A DNA stretch of 64,000 nt from Hungatella effluvii (GTDB taxonomy: Bacteria; Bacillota; Clostridia; Lachnospirales; Lachnospiraceae): NCBI RefSeq assembly GCF_003201875.1, contig NZ_QJKD01000010.1, positions 62,001 to 126,000 on the forward strand. The letters are read 5' to 3'. Shown in pieces: positions 1-7,724 of the stretch. The notes beneath the pieces are model-generated. The model was given only the letters and a program-made list of their open reading frames with translations. It did not search any database and had not been told where the DNA came from. Both the position numbers and the translations under genes were made by a program. The stretch's first letter is position 1. Each line of letters starts with the position of its first letter.

Positions 1-280
1 TGATGGACGCCGCATACGAATGGTCACGCGGTACATCGGCGAATACAGAAGTATTGCTTACACTGCTGACCGTACTCCTGTAGGAAGACGCGTTCACCAG
101 CATACTGGCAAACTCCCCTCTCGTAATCGCAGAATCCATGTTGGTCACACTCATGATCCCCGATATTCCGATCACCTTTTTTCTCAAGTCGATATTTGTC
201 GAAGCCTCCGCGGTTATGGGCATCACAGCCGTGGCCGTCATGACCACTGCCATGGAAGCGGCTATTCTTCTTCCATTCAT
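1..280 (-). CDS. SLH-domain surface protein, N-terminal part (cut by window edge)
   Basis: The minus strand reads an ATG at 280 preceded by an AGGAG ribosome binding site, then a signal peptide (MNGRRIAASMAVVMTATAV, cleavage near TAEA) and the start of what looks like an S-layer homology repeat: ITRGEFASMLVNA followed by VFADVPRDHSYAASI. SLH repeats anchor secreted proteins to secondary cell-wall polymers, so the product is probably exported and wall-attached. Only 93 residues are in the window and the rest lies to the left, so the effector part is unknown. The gene diverges from the two-component system at 599, and the shared region carries repeat elements that could be that regulator's binding sites. 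An overlapping frame on this strand (24-317) is a shadow without a signal peptide. Confidence 0.75.
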   Translation of the reverse strand, partial: MNGRRIAASMAVVMTATAVMPITAEASTNIDLRKKVIGISGIMSVTNMDSAITRGEFASMLVNASSYRSTVSSVSNTSVFADVPRDHSYAASI

Positions 281-358
281 TCGATTTGCTCCTCTCTGCA
301 CTCTGTCTGTTGTTCATGTTCAGTTTATCAGGCTCCTATGTTCATTTTGTGTCAGCAA

Positions 359-460
359 CCTGAAATTAACCTGAAACTCTTTTTCACTCTTTTTTCATTC
401 GTCCCATTCTATCATGGATACCTGAAAATAACCTGAAAACCGGTTTCAGGCTATTTTCAG
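359..460. promoter_or_regulatory. Three 11-bp-period tandem repeats, likely response-regulator boxes
   Basis: CCTGAAATTAACCTGAAAC lies at 359-377 and CCTGAAAATAACCTGAAAAC at 421-440. Both are two CCTGAAA half-sites spaced 11 bp apart. A third copy lies in the opposite orientation at 443-460 (minus strand CTGAAAATAGCCTGAAAC). OmpR/PhoB-type regulators bind direct repeats of 10-11 bp, so these are plausible sites for the regulator encoded at 599, acting on itself, on the divergent SLH gene, or both. The sites are seen; binding is inferred. Confidence 0.55.
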
Positions 461-470
461 CTTCTCCTTC

Positions 471-598
471 TATAATATCTATAAAATGCGGATACCGGAA
501 AAGGAATGGGATTGCCAAATGTGGAAACCCCTTTTATAATATTTATAAGGATATGGACCGGCCGTTTCGGCCATACCGGAAAAGGAAGGAAATGATTT
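471..598 (+). promoter_or_regulatory. Leader of the two-component operon with an imperfect internal duplication
   Basis: TATAATATCTATAA (471-484) recurs as TATAATATTTATAA (535-548), and ATACCGGAAAAGGAA recurs at 492-506 and 573-587. The second copy has gained a GGCCG-TTT-CGGCC hairpin (560-572). The second copy supplies the AAGGAAGG ribosome binding site for the regulator gene. Either AT block could be a -10 region. No open reading frame is visible here. Confidence 0.4.
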
Positions 599-1276
599 AT
601 GAATATACTGATCGTAGAAGATGAAGTGAGACTGGCCGACGCGCTGGGACAGATTATGGAGGAACAGCACTATCACACGGACATCGTGTATACCGGTACC
701 GACGGTCTCTACTGCGGCCTGTCGGGCGAATACGATGTCATCGTCCTGGATGTGATGCTTCCCGGGGAAAATGGATTCGATGTGGTGAAAAAGCTTCGAA
801 AGGCCCACGTCCAGACGCCGGTGCTGATGCTGACTGCCAGAGACGACATAAGCGACAAGGTGACCGGGTTGGACCGCGGCGCCGACGACTATATGACGAA
901 GCCGTTTATCCCGGAAGAGCTGCTGGCACGGATACGCGCCCTCTCCCGCAGACAGGGCGAGGTGGTCGTGGAAGAACTTCATTTTGGAGATCTGACCCTG
1001 AATCTTTCAACCAACGACCTGGTGCGCGGCAGAAAGTCCATCCATCTGGGATATAAGGAATTTGAGGTATTGAAACTGCTCATGAACAATGCGGGTAAAA
1101 TCATTTCCAAGGATATGCTGATTACCAGGGTATGGGGTAATGATTCCGACGCGGAGGACAACAACGTGGAAGCCTACATTTCCTTTCTCCGGAAAAAGCT
1201 TTCCTTCTTAAGCTCCAAGGTGGAAATCGTAACCGTCCGAAAAGTGGGGTACCGTCTGGAGGAACCGTCATGCTGA
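599..1276 (+). CDS. OmpR/PhoB-family response regulator
   Basis: This 225-residue cytoplasmic DNA-binding regulator has an N-terminal receiver domain (about 1-115) with the acidic pocket EDE near residue 7, phospho-acceptor Asp51 in IVLDVMLPG, Thr in LMLTAR and Lys in DDYMTKPF. It is followed by a winged-helix effector domain (about 128-222) ending in VRKVGYRLEE. It starts at an ATG with an AAGGAAGG site upstream and overlaps the histidine kinase gene by seven bases, so the two are translationally coupled and almost certainly partners. The 11-bp repeats just upstream (359-460) are its likely targets. The signal and regulon cannot be named from sequence. Confidence 0.93.
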   Translation: MNILIVEDEVRLADALGQIMEEQHYHTDIVYTGTDGLYCGLSGEYDVIVLDVMLPGENGFDVVKKLRKAHVQTPVLMLTARDDISDKVTGLDRGADDYMTKPFIPEELLARIRALSRRQGEVVVEELHFGDLTLNLSTNDLVRGRKSIHLGYKEFEVLKLLMNNAGKIISKDMLITRVWGNDSDAEDNNVEAYISFLRKKLSFLSSKVEIVTVRKVGYRLEEPSC

Positions 1277-2517
1277 AAAAGCTTCGCGGAAAATTTATTG
1301 TCATCAATATGTCCCTGGTCATCACGATTCTCATCATCGTGCTGGGGAATTTTTATCATGCCAATCTCTGGCGGCTGGAACGCCAGACCGAGATGGCCCT
1401 GATGCAGGCCCAGGATTCGGCCCGCTTTAATGGAAAACCAAACAAAGTGGAACCTGGACGCCGGACTGACGATACGCCGCCCCCCTTCGTCCCCACCGCA
1501 GTCATCACCCTTTCAAAGAATGGGCAGACTGTGACGGACGTAACCACAAACAATCTCTCCTTATCCGATGACATGGCCGCCACTCTGGCTGACCTTGTCA
1601 TGGAGAACGACGATCCGCGAGGCGTCTTAAAAGACTACTCCCTTCGCTATAACCGCTCCGAAACGCCGGACAGCATCACCATCGCGTTCGCCGATCAGAG
1701 CTTTGAGCTGAACAACGTCCGGGCGCTGCGCCTTAACTGTCTCCTGCTGTTTTTCATCGCCGCTATCCTGTTTCTTCTGCTCAGCATCTTCCTGTCCCGC
1801 TGGACCTTAAAGCCGGTGGAGCAGGCATGGAAACAGCAGAACCAGTTTATCGCCGATGCGTCCCACGAGCTGAAAACGCCGCTCACGGTCATCCTGGCCA
1901 ATTTACAGATTCTGCTCTCCCATCAGGACTCATCCATTAAGAGCCAGATCAAATGGGTTGACAACACGAAGGAGGAGGCAGCCCGCATGAAACAGCTGGT
2001 GGAGGAGCTCCTCTTTCTGGCGCGCTCCGATGCGGGAACGGTGGAAGTCTCCCACACGGCAAATACCGAGTTCGATTACAGTGACAGCGTGCTGAACTGT
2101 GTTCTGCTCTTTGAATCAGTGGCTTTTGAGAGCAAGGTCACCTTAAACAACGACATTGTTCCCGGCATCCACATCTGCGGCAGCGAGCCCCAGATCAAAC
2201 AGGTGATCACAATCCTTCTGGACAACGCCTGCAAATACGCCGGCATCCGCGGAACGGTCTCCGTCTCCTTAAAGTCCTCCCCCCATCATGCGGTGCTGAC
2301 CGTCAATAATACGGGAGAGCCTATCCCTCCGTCCGATCAGAAGCATATCTTCGAACGGTTTTACCGCACGGACAAATCGCGGGTGAGAAAAGAAGGCGGA
2401 TATGGCCTGGGGCTTTCCATAGCCTGGACGATTGTAGAACAGCATAAAGGGAAAATCAACGTATCCAGCAGCCTGGAGGAAGGGACGACGTTTACGGTTA
2501 TGTTTCCGGTTCCTTAA
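1270..2517 (+). CDS. Membrane sensor histidine kinase
   Basis: The 415-residue kinase has a transmembrane segment at about 10-28, an extracellular sensor loop of about 125 residues that is rich in Pro and Asp and matches no fold I recognise, and a second transmembrane segment at about 155-177. There is no clear HAMP domain. The DHp phosphorylation helix follows directly with His199 in DASHELKTPL, then the ATPase domain with N-box LLDNACKYAG, F-box IFERFYR and G-box GYGLGLSIAWTIV. It autophosphorylates His199 and passes phosphate to Asp51 of the regulator encoded just upstream. A terminator follows at 2532-2571. Confidence 0.93.
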   Translation: MLKKLRGKFIVINMSLVITILIIVLGNFYHANLWRLERQTEMALMQAQDSARFNGKPNKVEPGRRTDDTPPPFVPTAVITLSKNGQTVTDVTTNNLSLSDDMAATLADLVMENDDPRGVLKDYSLRYNRSETPDSITIAFADQSFELNNVRALRLNCLLLFFIAAILFLLLSIFLSRWTLKPVEQAWKQQNQFIADASHELKTPLTVILANLQILLSHQDSSIKSQIKWVDNTKEEAARMKQLVEELLFLARSDAGTVEVSHTANTEFDYSDSVLNCVLLFESVAFESKVTLNNDIVPGIHICGSEPQIKQVITILLDNACKYAGIRGTVSVSLKSSPHHAVLTVNNTGEPIPPSDQKHIFERFYRTDKSRVRKEGGYGLGLSIAWTIVEQHKGKINVSSSLEEGTTFTVMFPVP

Positions 2518-2531
2518 TGGAGGGACGAATA

Positions 2532-2571
2532 AGCCCGGGATGGCTCTTGTTATCAAGAGTTGTCCCGGGCT
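2532..2571 (+). terminator. Intrinsic terminator after the two-component operon
   Basis: AGCCCGGGA (2532-2540) pairs with TCCCGGGCT (2563-2571), with an inner CTCTTG/CAAGAG stem, followed by a T-rich run. It lies between convergent genes and may also act on the minus-strand gene ending at 2587. Confidence 0.8.
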
Positions 2572-2586
2572 GTTTGTTGTTGTAAC

Positions 2587-3498
2587 TTATTTTTTCATCT
2601 CCATCGCGTGTACCATATTCACGACAAATTCATGGCTCGGCACCGAAACGCCGCACCTCTTTGCCGCAGTCACTACGGAACCGCTGATGGTATTCACCTC
2701 AGTCCTTCTGCCATCACGCAGGTCTGCACGGATGGAAGTGCATCCCGCCGGATTCCCCATGGAGGTCTGACGAACCCGTTCCGTAACAGCTTCCTCATCG
2801 AAGGAAAGGCCCAGCGCACCGGCGACCGCAATCGCCTCGTGTATCAGCGCCTTCGTCAAATTCCATGCGTATTCATTCTCCGCGATGAATCCCATATCGA
2901 CTAAAAGGATGCCGGTTACTGCGCTTAAGGAAACGTTGGTAAACAGCTTGTCCCAGATGAGATACTGAATGTTCTCATGGATTTTCACCTGAAATCCGCA
3001 GCTGTCAAACGCCTCTTTCAGCTGCGGCAGGAATTCTTCACGGTCCTCCGTCAGCATCCCTATATTCGTATTACCAACTCCGCCTCTTCTCACATGCCCT
3101 GGCGCCAATACCGCGCCGTTGTCCTCCGTCGTACCGATGATCACACGGTCTTCGGGGACAAATTCTTTTAAGATGTCCTCGTGGCCTGCGCCGTTCTGCA
3201 GCGTCAGAAGGCGTGTTTTCTCCCCAATCACGCCCTGATTCCCCGCCAGCGCAGCCCTGGAATAGATGGACTTCACGAACAGAATGACCAGGTCCATCTC
3301 CCCCAGCCCTTCCGTGCCGGTTACCGCCGTCGGATGGTACGTATTCGTCACGCCATCCTCGTCGATCTTCAGACCTTCACGGTTGATCTGCGTTACAATA
3401 TCCGGTTTCGTGTCTACCAGATATACCTGATGCTTCCTTGATAAATGGCCGCCGTAGACGGAGCCCATGGCTCCGGCGCCGATGACTGTTATTTTCAT
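2587..3498 (-). CDS. 2-dehydropantoate 2-reductase family protein
   Basis: The 303-residue protein begins with the Rossmann fingerprint GAGAMGSVYGG for NAD(P)H and continues with the ApbA/PanE layout: LILFVKS, LQNGAGHED, the substrate-binding KLFTNVSLSAVTGILL segment, and a C-terminal helical domain with the conserved S/N-rich helix (TSMGNPAGCTSIRADLRDGR). The family reduces ketopantoate to pantoate for coenzyme A synthesis, but many paralogs act on other 2-keto acids. Here it lies 25 bases behind a cyclase-family hydrolase under a GntR-controlled promoter rather than with panB/panC, so a catabolic substrate is more likely than pantothenate. The start at 3498 has an AGGAG site; a longer upstream frame lacks one. 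Confidence 0.88.
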   Translation of the reverse strand: MKITVIGAGAMGSVYGGHLSRKHQVYLVDTKPDIVTQINREGLKIDEDGVTNTYHPTAVTGTEGLGEMDLVILFVKSIYSRAALAGNQGVIGEKTRLLTLQNGAGHEDILKEFVPEDRVIIGTTEDNGAVLAPGHVRRGGVGNTNIGMLTEDREEFLPQLKEAFDSCGFQVKIHENIQYLIWDKLFTNVSLSAVTGILLVDMGFIAENEYAWNLTKALIHEAIAVAGALGLSFDEEAVTERVRQTSMGNPAGCTSIRADLRDGRRTEVNTISGSVVTAAKRCGVSVPSHEFVVNMVHAMEMKK

Positions 3499-3523
3499 CT
3501 GAATCTCCTGCCTTTCTGACTTT

Positions 3524-4213
3524 TTAGTTTGAAAAGTCTGCCAGCCCCTCGATTGCATATGCACGGATCGGACAGGAGTCCAGGCCAAGGATCGGAAGGG
3601 GGGCGTAGCTCATAAAGAATACATCCTGTTCCAGCTTCTCAAGGTTTTTCAGAACCTCGAGGAAAACGATATTCTCTGCCATTAGTATATCATGAAATGG
3701 CTTGACATCCTCATTGCAGTTTTCAATCGAAACGCCGTCTCCAAAGCCTACACACTTCACCTTATGATCCCGGAACCACTCAGCGCTTTCTTTTCCTACC
3801 AGAAGCCGCTTGTCCGCCTCCGTGTTGGTCGCCGGGGTAAACGGAGGAATCTTGTAAGAGGAATCAATGATCACAATATCCCCTTCCATAAGCTTTCCTG
3901 CCGTAGCCTTGTCAAGATCCGCAGCCGTAATGTGGGTTCCCGGCGCAACCTCCTCCTTGAAATCCACATACAAAGCCCTGCCCATAAATGTGGTCAGAGG
4001 CAGCTCCGCTACGCTCGGCCAGTTGTCATCATGATGGTAAGGGCACTCACAGTGTGTCCCCAGATGGCTGGTAAGATCCATAATCGTATGGAAATCCGGA
4101 ATCGGTCCCCCGGTATTGAACCGATACATGTGGCATCTCCGGCTCTCCGTCTTCGGATCCAGCTCCTTCGTTAAATCCACCACTCTCAAATTCCCCATCT
4201 TATAAACGCACAT
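3524..4213 (-). CDS. Cyclase-family (kynurenine formamidase-like) metal hydrolase
   Basis: This 229-residue protein shows the family signature H-x-G-T-H-x-[DE]-x-P-x-H as HLGTHCECPYH (about residues 50-60), where the usual metal-ligand Asp is replaced by Glu. IVIIDSSYKI and a late GVGFGDGVSIE-like segment (VGFGDGVSIE) also fit the alpha/beta cyclase fold (PF04199). Members open or hydrolyse amides and lactones, kynurenine formamidase being the best known. It is the first gene of a two-gene unit with the ketopantoate-reductase-like gene, read from a consensus promoter at 4270-4298. An AGGAGG site supports the ATG at 4213. The substrate is unknown. Confidence 0.85.
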   Translation of the reverse strand: MCVYKMGNLRVVDLTKELDPKTESRRCHMYRFNTGGPIPDFHTIMDLTSHLGTHCECPYHHDDNWPSVAELPLTTFMGRALYVDFKEEVAPGTHITAADLDKATAGKLMEGDIVIIDSSYKIPPFTPATNTEADKRLLVGKESAEWFRDHKVKCVGFGDGVSIENCNEDVKPFHDILMAENIVFLEVLKNLEKLEQDVFFMSYAPLPILGLDSCPIRAYAIEGLADFSN

Positions 4214-4268
4214 CCTGTCTTCCTCCTCTATTTTAATATAATAAATAACTCCCGTTGCTTCTTACATC

Positions 4269-4298
4269 CAGTATACCGCTATACCGGTATACTGTCAA
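4269..4298 (-). promoter_or_regulatory. Consensus promoter of the cyclase operon with operator palindrome filling it
   Basis: On the minus strand TTGACA (4298-4293) and TATACT (4275-4270) are separated by exactly 17 bp. A perfect 10-bp inverted repeat, CAGTATACCG (4269-4278) and CGGTATACTG (4285-4294) with a 6-bp spacer, covers the spacer, all of the -10 and the edge of the -35. The facing GntR gene makes this its likely operator, with repression by blocking RNA polymerase. Confidence 0.8.
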
Positions 4299-4367
4299 CA
4301 CTGACAAAACAAAATTTTACAATTTCATCGATTATTTTTATCCACAAAACGCCTTTTAAAAGAGTGA

Positions 4368-4396
4368 TTGACCAAAAACAACTTCTATATTAGAAT
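4368..4396 (+). promoter_or_regulatory. Sigma-A promoter of the GntR gene
   Basis: TTGACC (4368-4373), a 17-bp spacer and TAGAAT (4391-4396). Transcription would begin near 4403, which rules out the ATG at 4368 as start codon and supports the TTG at 4431. Confidence 0.65.
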
Positions 4397-4430
4397 AATG
4401 GTATGTCAAACAAACAGGAGATGCATCACA

Positions 4431-5090
4431 TTGAAAGAAAAAAGCTTTTTACAATCCAAGGCATACGATTACATAAAAGAACAGATTTTGGAAGGAAAGC
4501 TGGTGCCGGACACCCTCTACTCTGAGGCGCGCCTGTCCAAAGAGCTGGACATTTCCAGAACCCCCATCAGGGAAGCGTTACAGTGTTTAAGCCAGGATGG
4601 ATATATTTCTATCGTCCCCAGCAAGGGATTTATGCTCCGCCACCTGACGGATAAGGACATGCAGGAAACCATCGAAGTCCGCTGTGCCATTGAAGGCTTC
4701 TGCACCCATATCATAGCCGGACAGATCTCCACCGAAAAAGGAAAACGGCTGCTGGAGGAGCTGGGACAGATACTTGAGCAGATGCAGAAGGCAAAAGATT
4801 TCGATGATAACCTGCAGACCTTTATTGACAGCGACCACTCCTTTCATCTCGCCATCGTGGGTTATGCGGAGAACGATGAGTTTAATCAGATGTTCCAGCG
4901 CCTGCTGTATTTAATCCACTTAACATCGGCCACCGCGCTCTCGGTCACAGGCCGTGTCGATGGAACACTGGAGGAACACGAGCTCTACTACCGCGCCCTC
5001 AGAGAGGGAAATGGAAACGATGCCTATCAGATCATGATCCGCCATCTGACTATGCCGCTGAAGCTTCACGATCATCCAGACGGTCAATAA
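4431..5090 (+). CDS. GntR-family transcriptional regulator (FCD/FadR subfamily)
   Basis: This 219-residue regulator has an N-terminal winged helix (about 5-72) with the GntR signature LSKELDISRTPIREALQCLSQDGYI, and an all-helical FCD effector domain (about 80-210) with metal/ligand residues in FIDSDHSFHLAIV and the late EEHELYYRALREG-like segment. I place the start at a TTG (4431), which has AGGAG ten bases upstream; the ATG at 4368 falls in the promoter -35. It diverges from the cyclase/reductase genes, and a perfect palindrome in their promoter is its likely operator. The effector is probably the metabolite handled by those enzymes. Confidence 0.9.
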   Translation: MKEKSFLQSKAYDYIKEQILEGKLVPDTLYSEARLSKELDISRTPIREALQCLSQDGYISIVPSKGFMLRHLTDKDMQETIEVRCAIEGFCTHIIAGQISTEKGKRLLEELGQILEQMQKAKDFDDNLQTFIDSDHSFHLAIVGYAENDEFNQMFQRLLYLIHLTSATALSVTGRVDGTLEEHELYYRALREGNGNDAYQIMIRHLTMPLKLHDHPDGQ

Positions 5091-5132
5091 ACGCTCATAT
5101 TCTGTGAAAATATCTTATGAAAGTAAGAAGCG

Positions 5133-5197
5133 ATAAAAATAAGAAGCTGACGCCCTCCGGTATCACCGGATTTAAGGCATCAGCTTCTTATTTTTAT
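5133..5197. terminator. Bidirectional intrinsic terminator
   Basis: An 18-bp perfect stem (5133-5150 with 5180-5197) has A/T tails on both sides and an internal CCGG/CCGG stem. It separates the convergent GntR and alarmone synthetase genes and can end transcription in both directions. Confidence 0.88.
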
Positions 5198-5224
5198 ATA
5201 ATAAACCTTCTGTTATTCGCTTTA

Positions 5225-5935
5225 CTATTTACTGACTGTAATTCCCTCTGATTCGATCTTCAGCCGGATCTTCAGCATCCGTTCATCCGTCTGTGCGATG
5301 ACCTCCGCACACTCCCTCAGTTCTGCGCTGATTTCCTCCGAGCTGTCACCGACCTCTTTCTTATATTTCAGTTGATGATCCAGGCTGGCCCAGAAATCCA
5401 TGGCGATGGTCCTGATCTGAACCTCCACCCGCATCCACTTCTTCCGGTCGGAAAAGAAGACGGGAATCTCCACGATCATGTGGTAGCTCCGGTATCCATT
5501 CTCCTTCGGATGGCGGATATAGTCCTTGATGGCGATGATATGCACGTCATCCTGACGGGTCAGCATGTCGGCTACGGCGTAGATATCATCTAAAAAAGAA
5601 CAGATGACACGGATTCCCGCCACATCGTCGAGATTCTCCATCATGGATTCCATCGTTACGGGAAGTCCTCTCCGCTGCAGTTTTTCCACAATACTCAAGG
5701 GCTTCTTCACTCTGGATTTCACCATCTCGATGGGATTCCTGGAATTGCGTACGGACAGTTCGTCGTTTAATACCTCCAGCTTCGTCTTAATCTCCCTGAT
5801 CGCACAGGTGTACATCATCATCGCTTCCTGGAACTGGTACGCCTGCTTTATAAGCGGGTCCGGGACCTGTACCAGATTCGGCACATTAACGATGGACTGA
5901 TGCAGTTCGCTGTTGGGGTTCATATTTATATTCAT
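5225..5935 (-). CDS. Small alarmone synthetase (RelA/SpoT synthetase domain, YjbM type)
   Basis: This 236-residue protein contains only the synthetase domain, without hydrolase or TGS/ACT domains. Motifs are the substrate-binding SRVKKPLSIVEKLQRRG stretch, DDVAGIRVICSF, DYIRHPKENGYRSYH and VEVQIRTIAMDFWASLDHQLKYK, all typical of small alarmone synthetases that make pppGpp/ppGpp/pGpp from ATP and guanine nucleotides. It is the third gene of a minus-strand group (HAD, Mrp, synthetase) with a 45-base gap after Mrp. A GAGGT site precedes the ATG at 5935. Confidence 0.92.
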   Translation of the reverse strand: MNINMNPNSELHQSIVNVPNLVQVPDPLIKQAYQFQEAMMMYTCAIREIKTKLEVLNDELSVRNSRNPIEMVKSRVKKPLSIVEKLQRRGLPVTMESMMENLDDVAGIRVICSFLDDIYAVADMLTRQDDVHIIAIKDYIRHPKENGYRSYHMIVEIPVFFSDRKKWMRVEVQIRTIAMDFWASLDHQLKYKKEVGDSSEEISAELRECAEVIAQTDERMLKIRLKIESEGITVSK

Positions 5936-5980
5936 ATTTCTACCTCGCTGTCCTATCCTTAAGCTGTCACGAAACGCATA

Positions 5981-6820
5981 TTATATGGACTCCACGGCTT
6001 TAACCGCCTCGTCCAGCCACGGTGCTTCCAAATACTCCACGGCGCCTTCATCAACAGCTTTGGCAATCTTGGGTTCAATCGGAATCTTGGCGAGAACAGG
6101 GATTTCATTCTCCTTCGCCACTTCGTCGATCCGGCTCTCTCCAAATACGGAAATCTTCTTTCCGCAGTCCGGACATGATAAGTAGCTCATATTCTCCACC
6201 AGGCCGAGAATCGGAATATTCATCTTTTTCGCCATGTTTACAGCCTTTGTCACGATCATGGACACAAGCTCCTGCGGAGATGTGACAATGATGATGCCGT
6301 CTACCGGCAGAGACTGGAATACCGTCAGCGGAACATCGCCGGTTCCCGGAGGCATATCCACGAACATATAGTCGATATCTTCCCACAGGGCCTCCTGCCA
6401 GAACTGCTTAACCGCTCCGGCGATCACAGGTCCTCTCCAGATTACGGGATCGGTCTCATGATCGAGAATTAAGTTGGCCGACATCACTTCGATGCCCATG
6501 GAAGTGGTCGCCGGGATCATGAGTCCCGTCGGTGTCATGCCGACGCCGTCGTCTCCCAGGCCAAATGCCTTCGGAATCGAAGGTCCGGTAATATCCGCAT
6601 CAAGAATTGCCGTCTTATAATTTTTTGCGTTCATGCGGACCGCCATCATGGTGGTGACCAGCGATTTACCAACGCCGCCCTTTCCGCTTACCACACCGAT
6701 TACCTTCTTAACCGTACTTGCAGGGTTTAACGGCTCCAGAAAGCTGGTCTGCTCCGTCTGTCTGCTGCTGCAGCTCTCCCCACAGGTATTACAATTATGA
6801 GTACAGTTTGTTTCACTCAT
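5981..6820 (-). CDS. Mrp/NBP35-family iron-sulfur carrier ATPase
   Basis: This 279-residue cytoplasmic P-loop ATPase starts with a Cys-rich tail (CTHNCNTCGESC), then the deviant Walker A GVVSGKGGVGKSL (about 42-54), FVDMPPGTGD, and the C-terminal CPDC pair near residue 215 that bridges a [4Fe-4S] cluster at the dimer interface. The family assembles or delivers Fe-S clusters to target proteins. The Cys-rich N-terminal extension is like that of Nbp35 and of many anaerobe Mrp proteins. Its start lies four bases from the end of the upstream HAD gene, indicating cotranscription. Confidence 0.92.
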   Translation of the reverse strand: MSETNCTHNCNTCGESCSSRQTEQTSFLEPLNPASTVKKVIGVVSGKGGVGKSLVTTMMAVRMNAKNYKTAILDADITGPSIPKAFGLGDDGVGMTPTGLMIPATTSMGIEVMSANLILDHETDPVIWRGPVIAGAVKQFWQEALWEDIDYMFVDMPPGTGDVPLTVFQSLPVDGIIIVTSPQELVSMIVTKAVNMAKKMNIPILGLVENMSYLSCPDCGKKISVFGESRIDEVAKENEIPVLAKIPIEPKIAKAVDEGAVEYLEAPWLDEAVKAVESI

Positions 6821-6823
6821 GTT

Positions 6824-7639
6824 TCATTCCTCCTGATGATTATTCTCTATTATATAGAAGACAGCCTTTAAAAGGCCATCCGTTTCTATCGAATCCGTAA
6901 TATAATCCGCCACGGCTTTCACCACAGCCTTTCCATTGCCCATGGCGATGCCGAGACCGGCCATCTCTACCATGGAAACGTCGTTTGCCCCGTCGCCGAC
7001 CGCCGCAGTCTCCTCCAGCGACAGGCCGAAATGGGCCGCCATCTTCTCGATTCCGATGCATTTGCTTCCGCCCCGCGGAATCACATCCACGGCGTATTCA
7101 TCGTGCCACCGTATGATCTCACAACCGGGAACCGCGCGACGGATCTCCTCCTCCCGCCTCCTGCCGATATAGGGCACGATCTGGTAGATCGGATACTCTA
7201 AAGCACGCCTCACATCCATAACGGGCGGAATTCTTGTCCCGATTCCCGCCTGGGCCTTCTCCACGACGTCATCCACCATATTAATATACATGCGGTCAGC
7301 CTCCATGAAAAGGCAGGGAAACGGATCTTTCCCGATAAGCGTCAACATGGCCGTGACTTCCGCGCTGTCTATAGGGGCGTCGTATACAACGCGATTGCCG
7401 CAGTAACAGTACTGCCCGTTTAACGTGACGTACCCGTCAAATTCCATGTCCTCCAGAAGGTTCTCCTCCTCGATCTCAAGCTTATGGCGCCCGGTAGCGA
7501 TGAACAGCAGGATTCCTGCCTCCCTCGCCTTCCGCAGCGCCTCTTTTGTGCCTTCCGGAACCCTCTTCGTCTCGAAATCACGCAGCGTCCCGTCTATATC
7601 AAAAAATATGGCTCTGATCTGCCTTTCTCTCATTCTCAT
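6824..7639 (-). CDS. HAD-superfamily Cof-type sugar/nucleotide phosphatase
   Basis: The 271-residue protein has HAD motif I FFDIDGTL near the N-terminus, motif II LLFIATGR, and motif IV AVGDGANDVSMVEMAG with the C2B (Cof) cap between II and III. These cytosolic phosphatases dephosphorylate sugar phosphates, FMN or PLP with low specificity. I choose the ATG at 7639 behind an AAGGAAG site; a longer frame to 7816 runs into the divergent HD gene's promoter and lacks homology. First gene of the HAD-Mrp-alarmone synthetase group. Confidence 0.88.
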   Translation of the reverse strand: MRMRERQIRAIFFDIDGTLRDFETKRVPEGTKEALRKAREAGILLFIATGRHKLEIEEENLLEDMEFDGYVTLNGQYCYCGNRVVYDAPIDSAEVTAMLTLIGKDPFPCLFMEADRMYINMVDDVVEKAQAGIGTRIPPVMDVRRALEYPIYQIVPYIGRRREEEIRRAVPGCEIIRWHDEYAVDVIPRGGSKCIGIEKMAAHFGLSLEETAAVGDGANDVSMVEMAGLGIAMGNGKAVVKAVADYITDSIETDGLLKAVFYIIENNHQEE

Positions 7640-7724
7640 CTCTTCCTTTACGAGTTGCCATCGTCTGCGATTCGTAGTATAATGCAGACACTTAAGATTA
7701 TAGTATGAAAGAAGGGTTCTGTCT

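Noticed and set aside
24..317. Minus-strand reading frame overlapping the SLH gene
   Set aside because: It is a shadow in another frame; the true frame has AGGAG, a signal peptide and an SLH repeat.
20..436. Plus-strand frame of 138 codons at the left edge
   Set aside because: Antisense to the SLH gene and running through the repeat region; biased composition and no homology.
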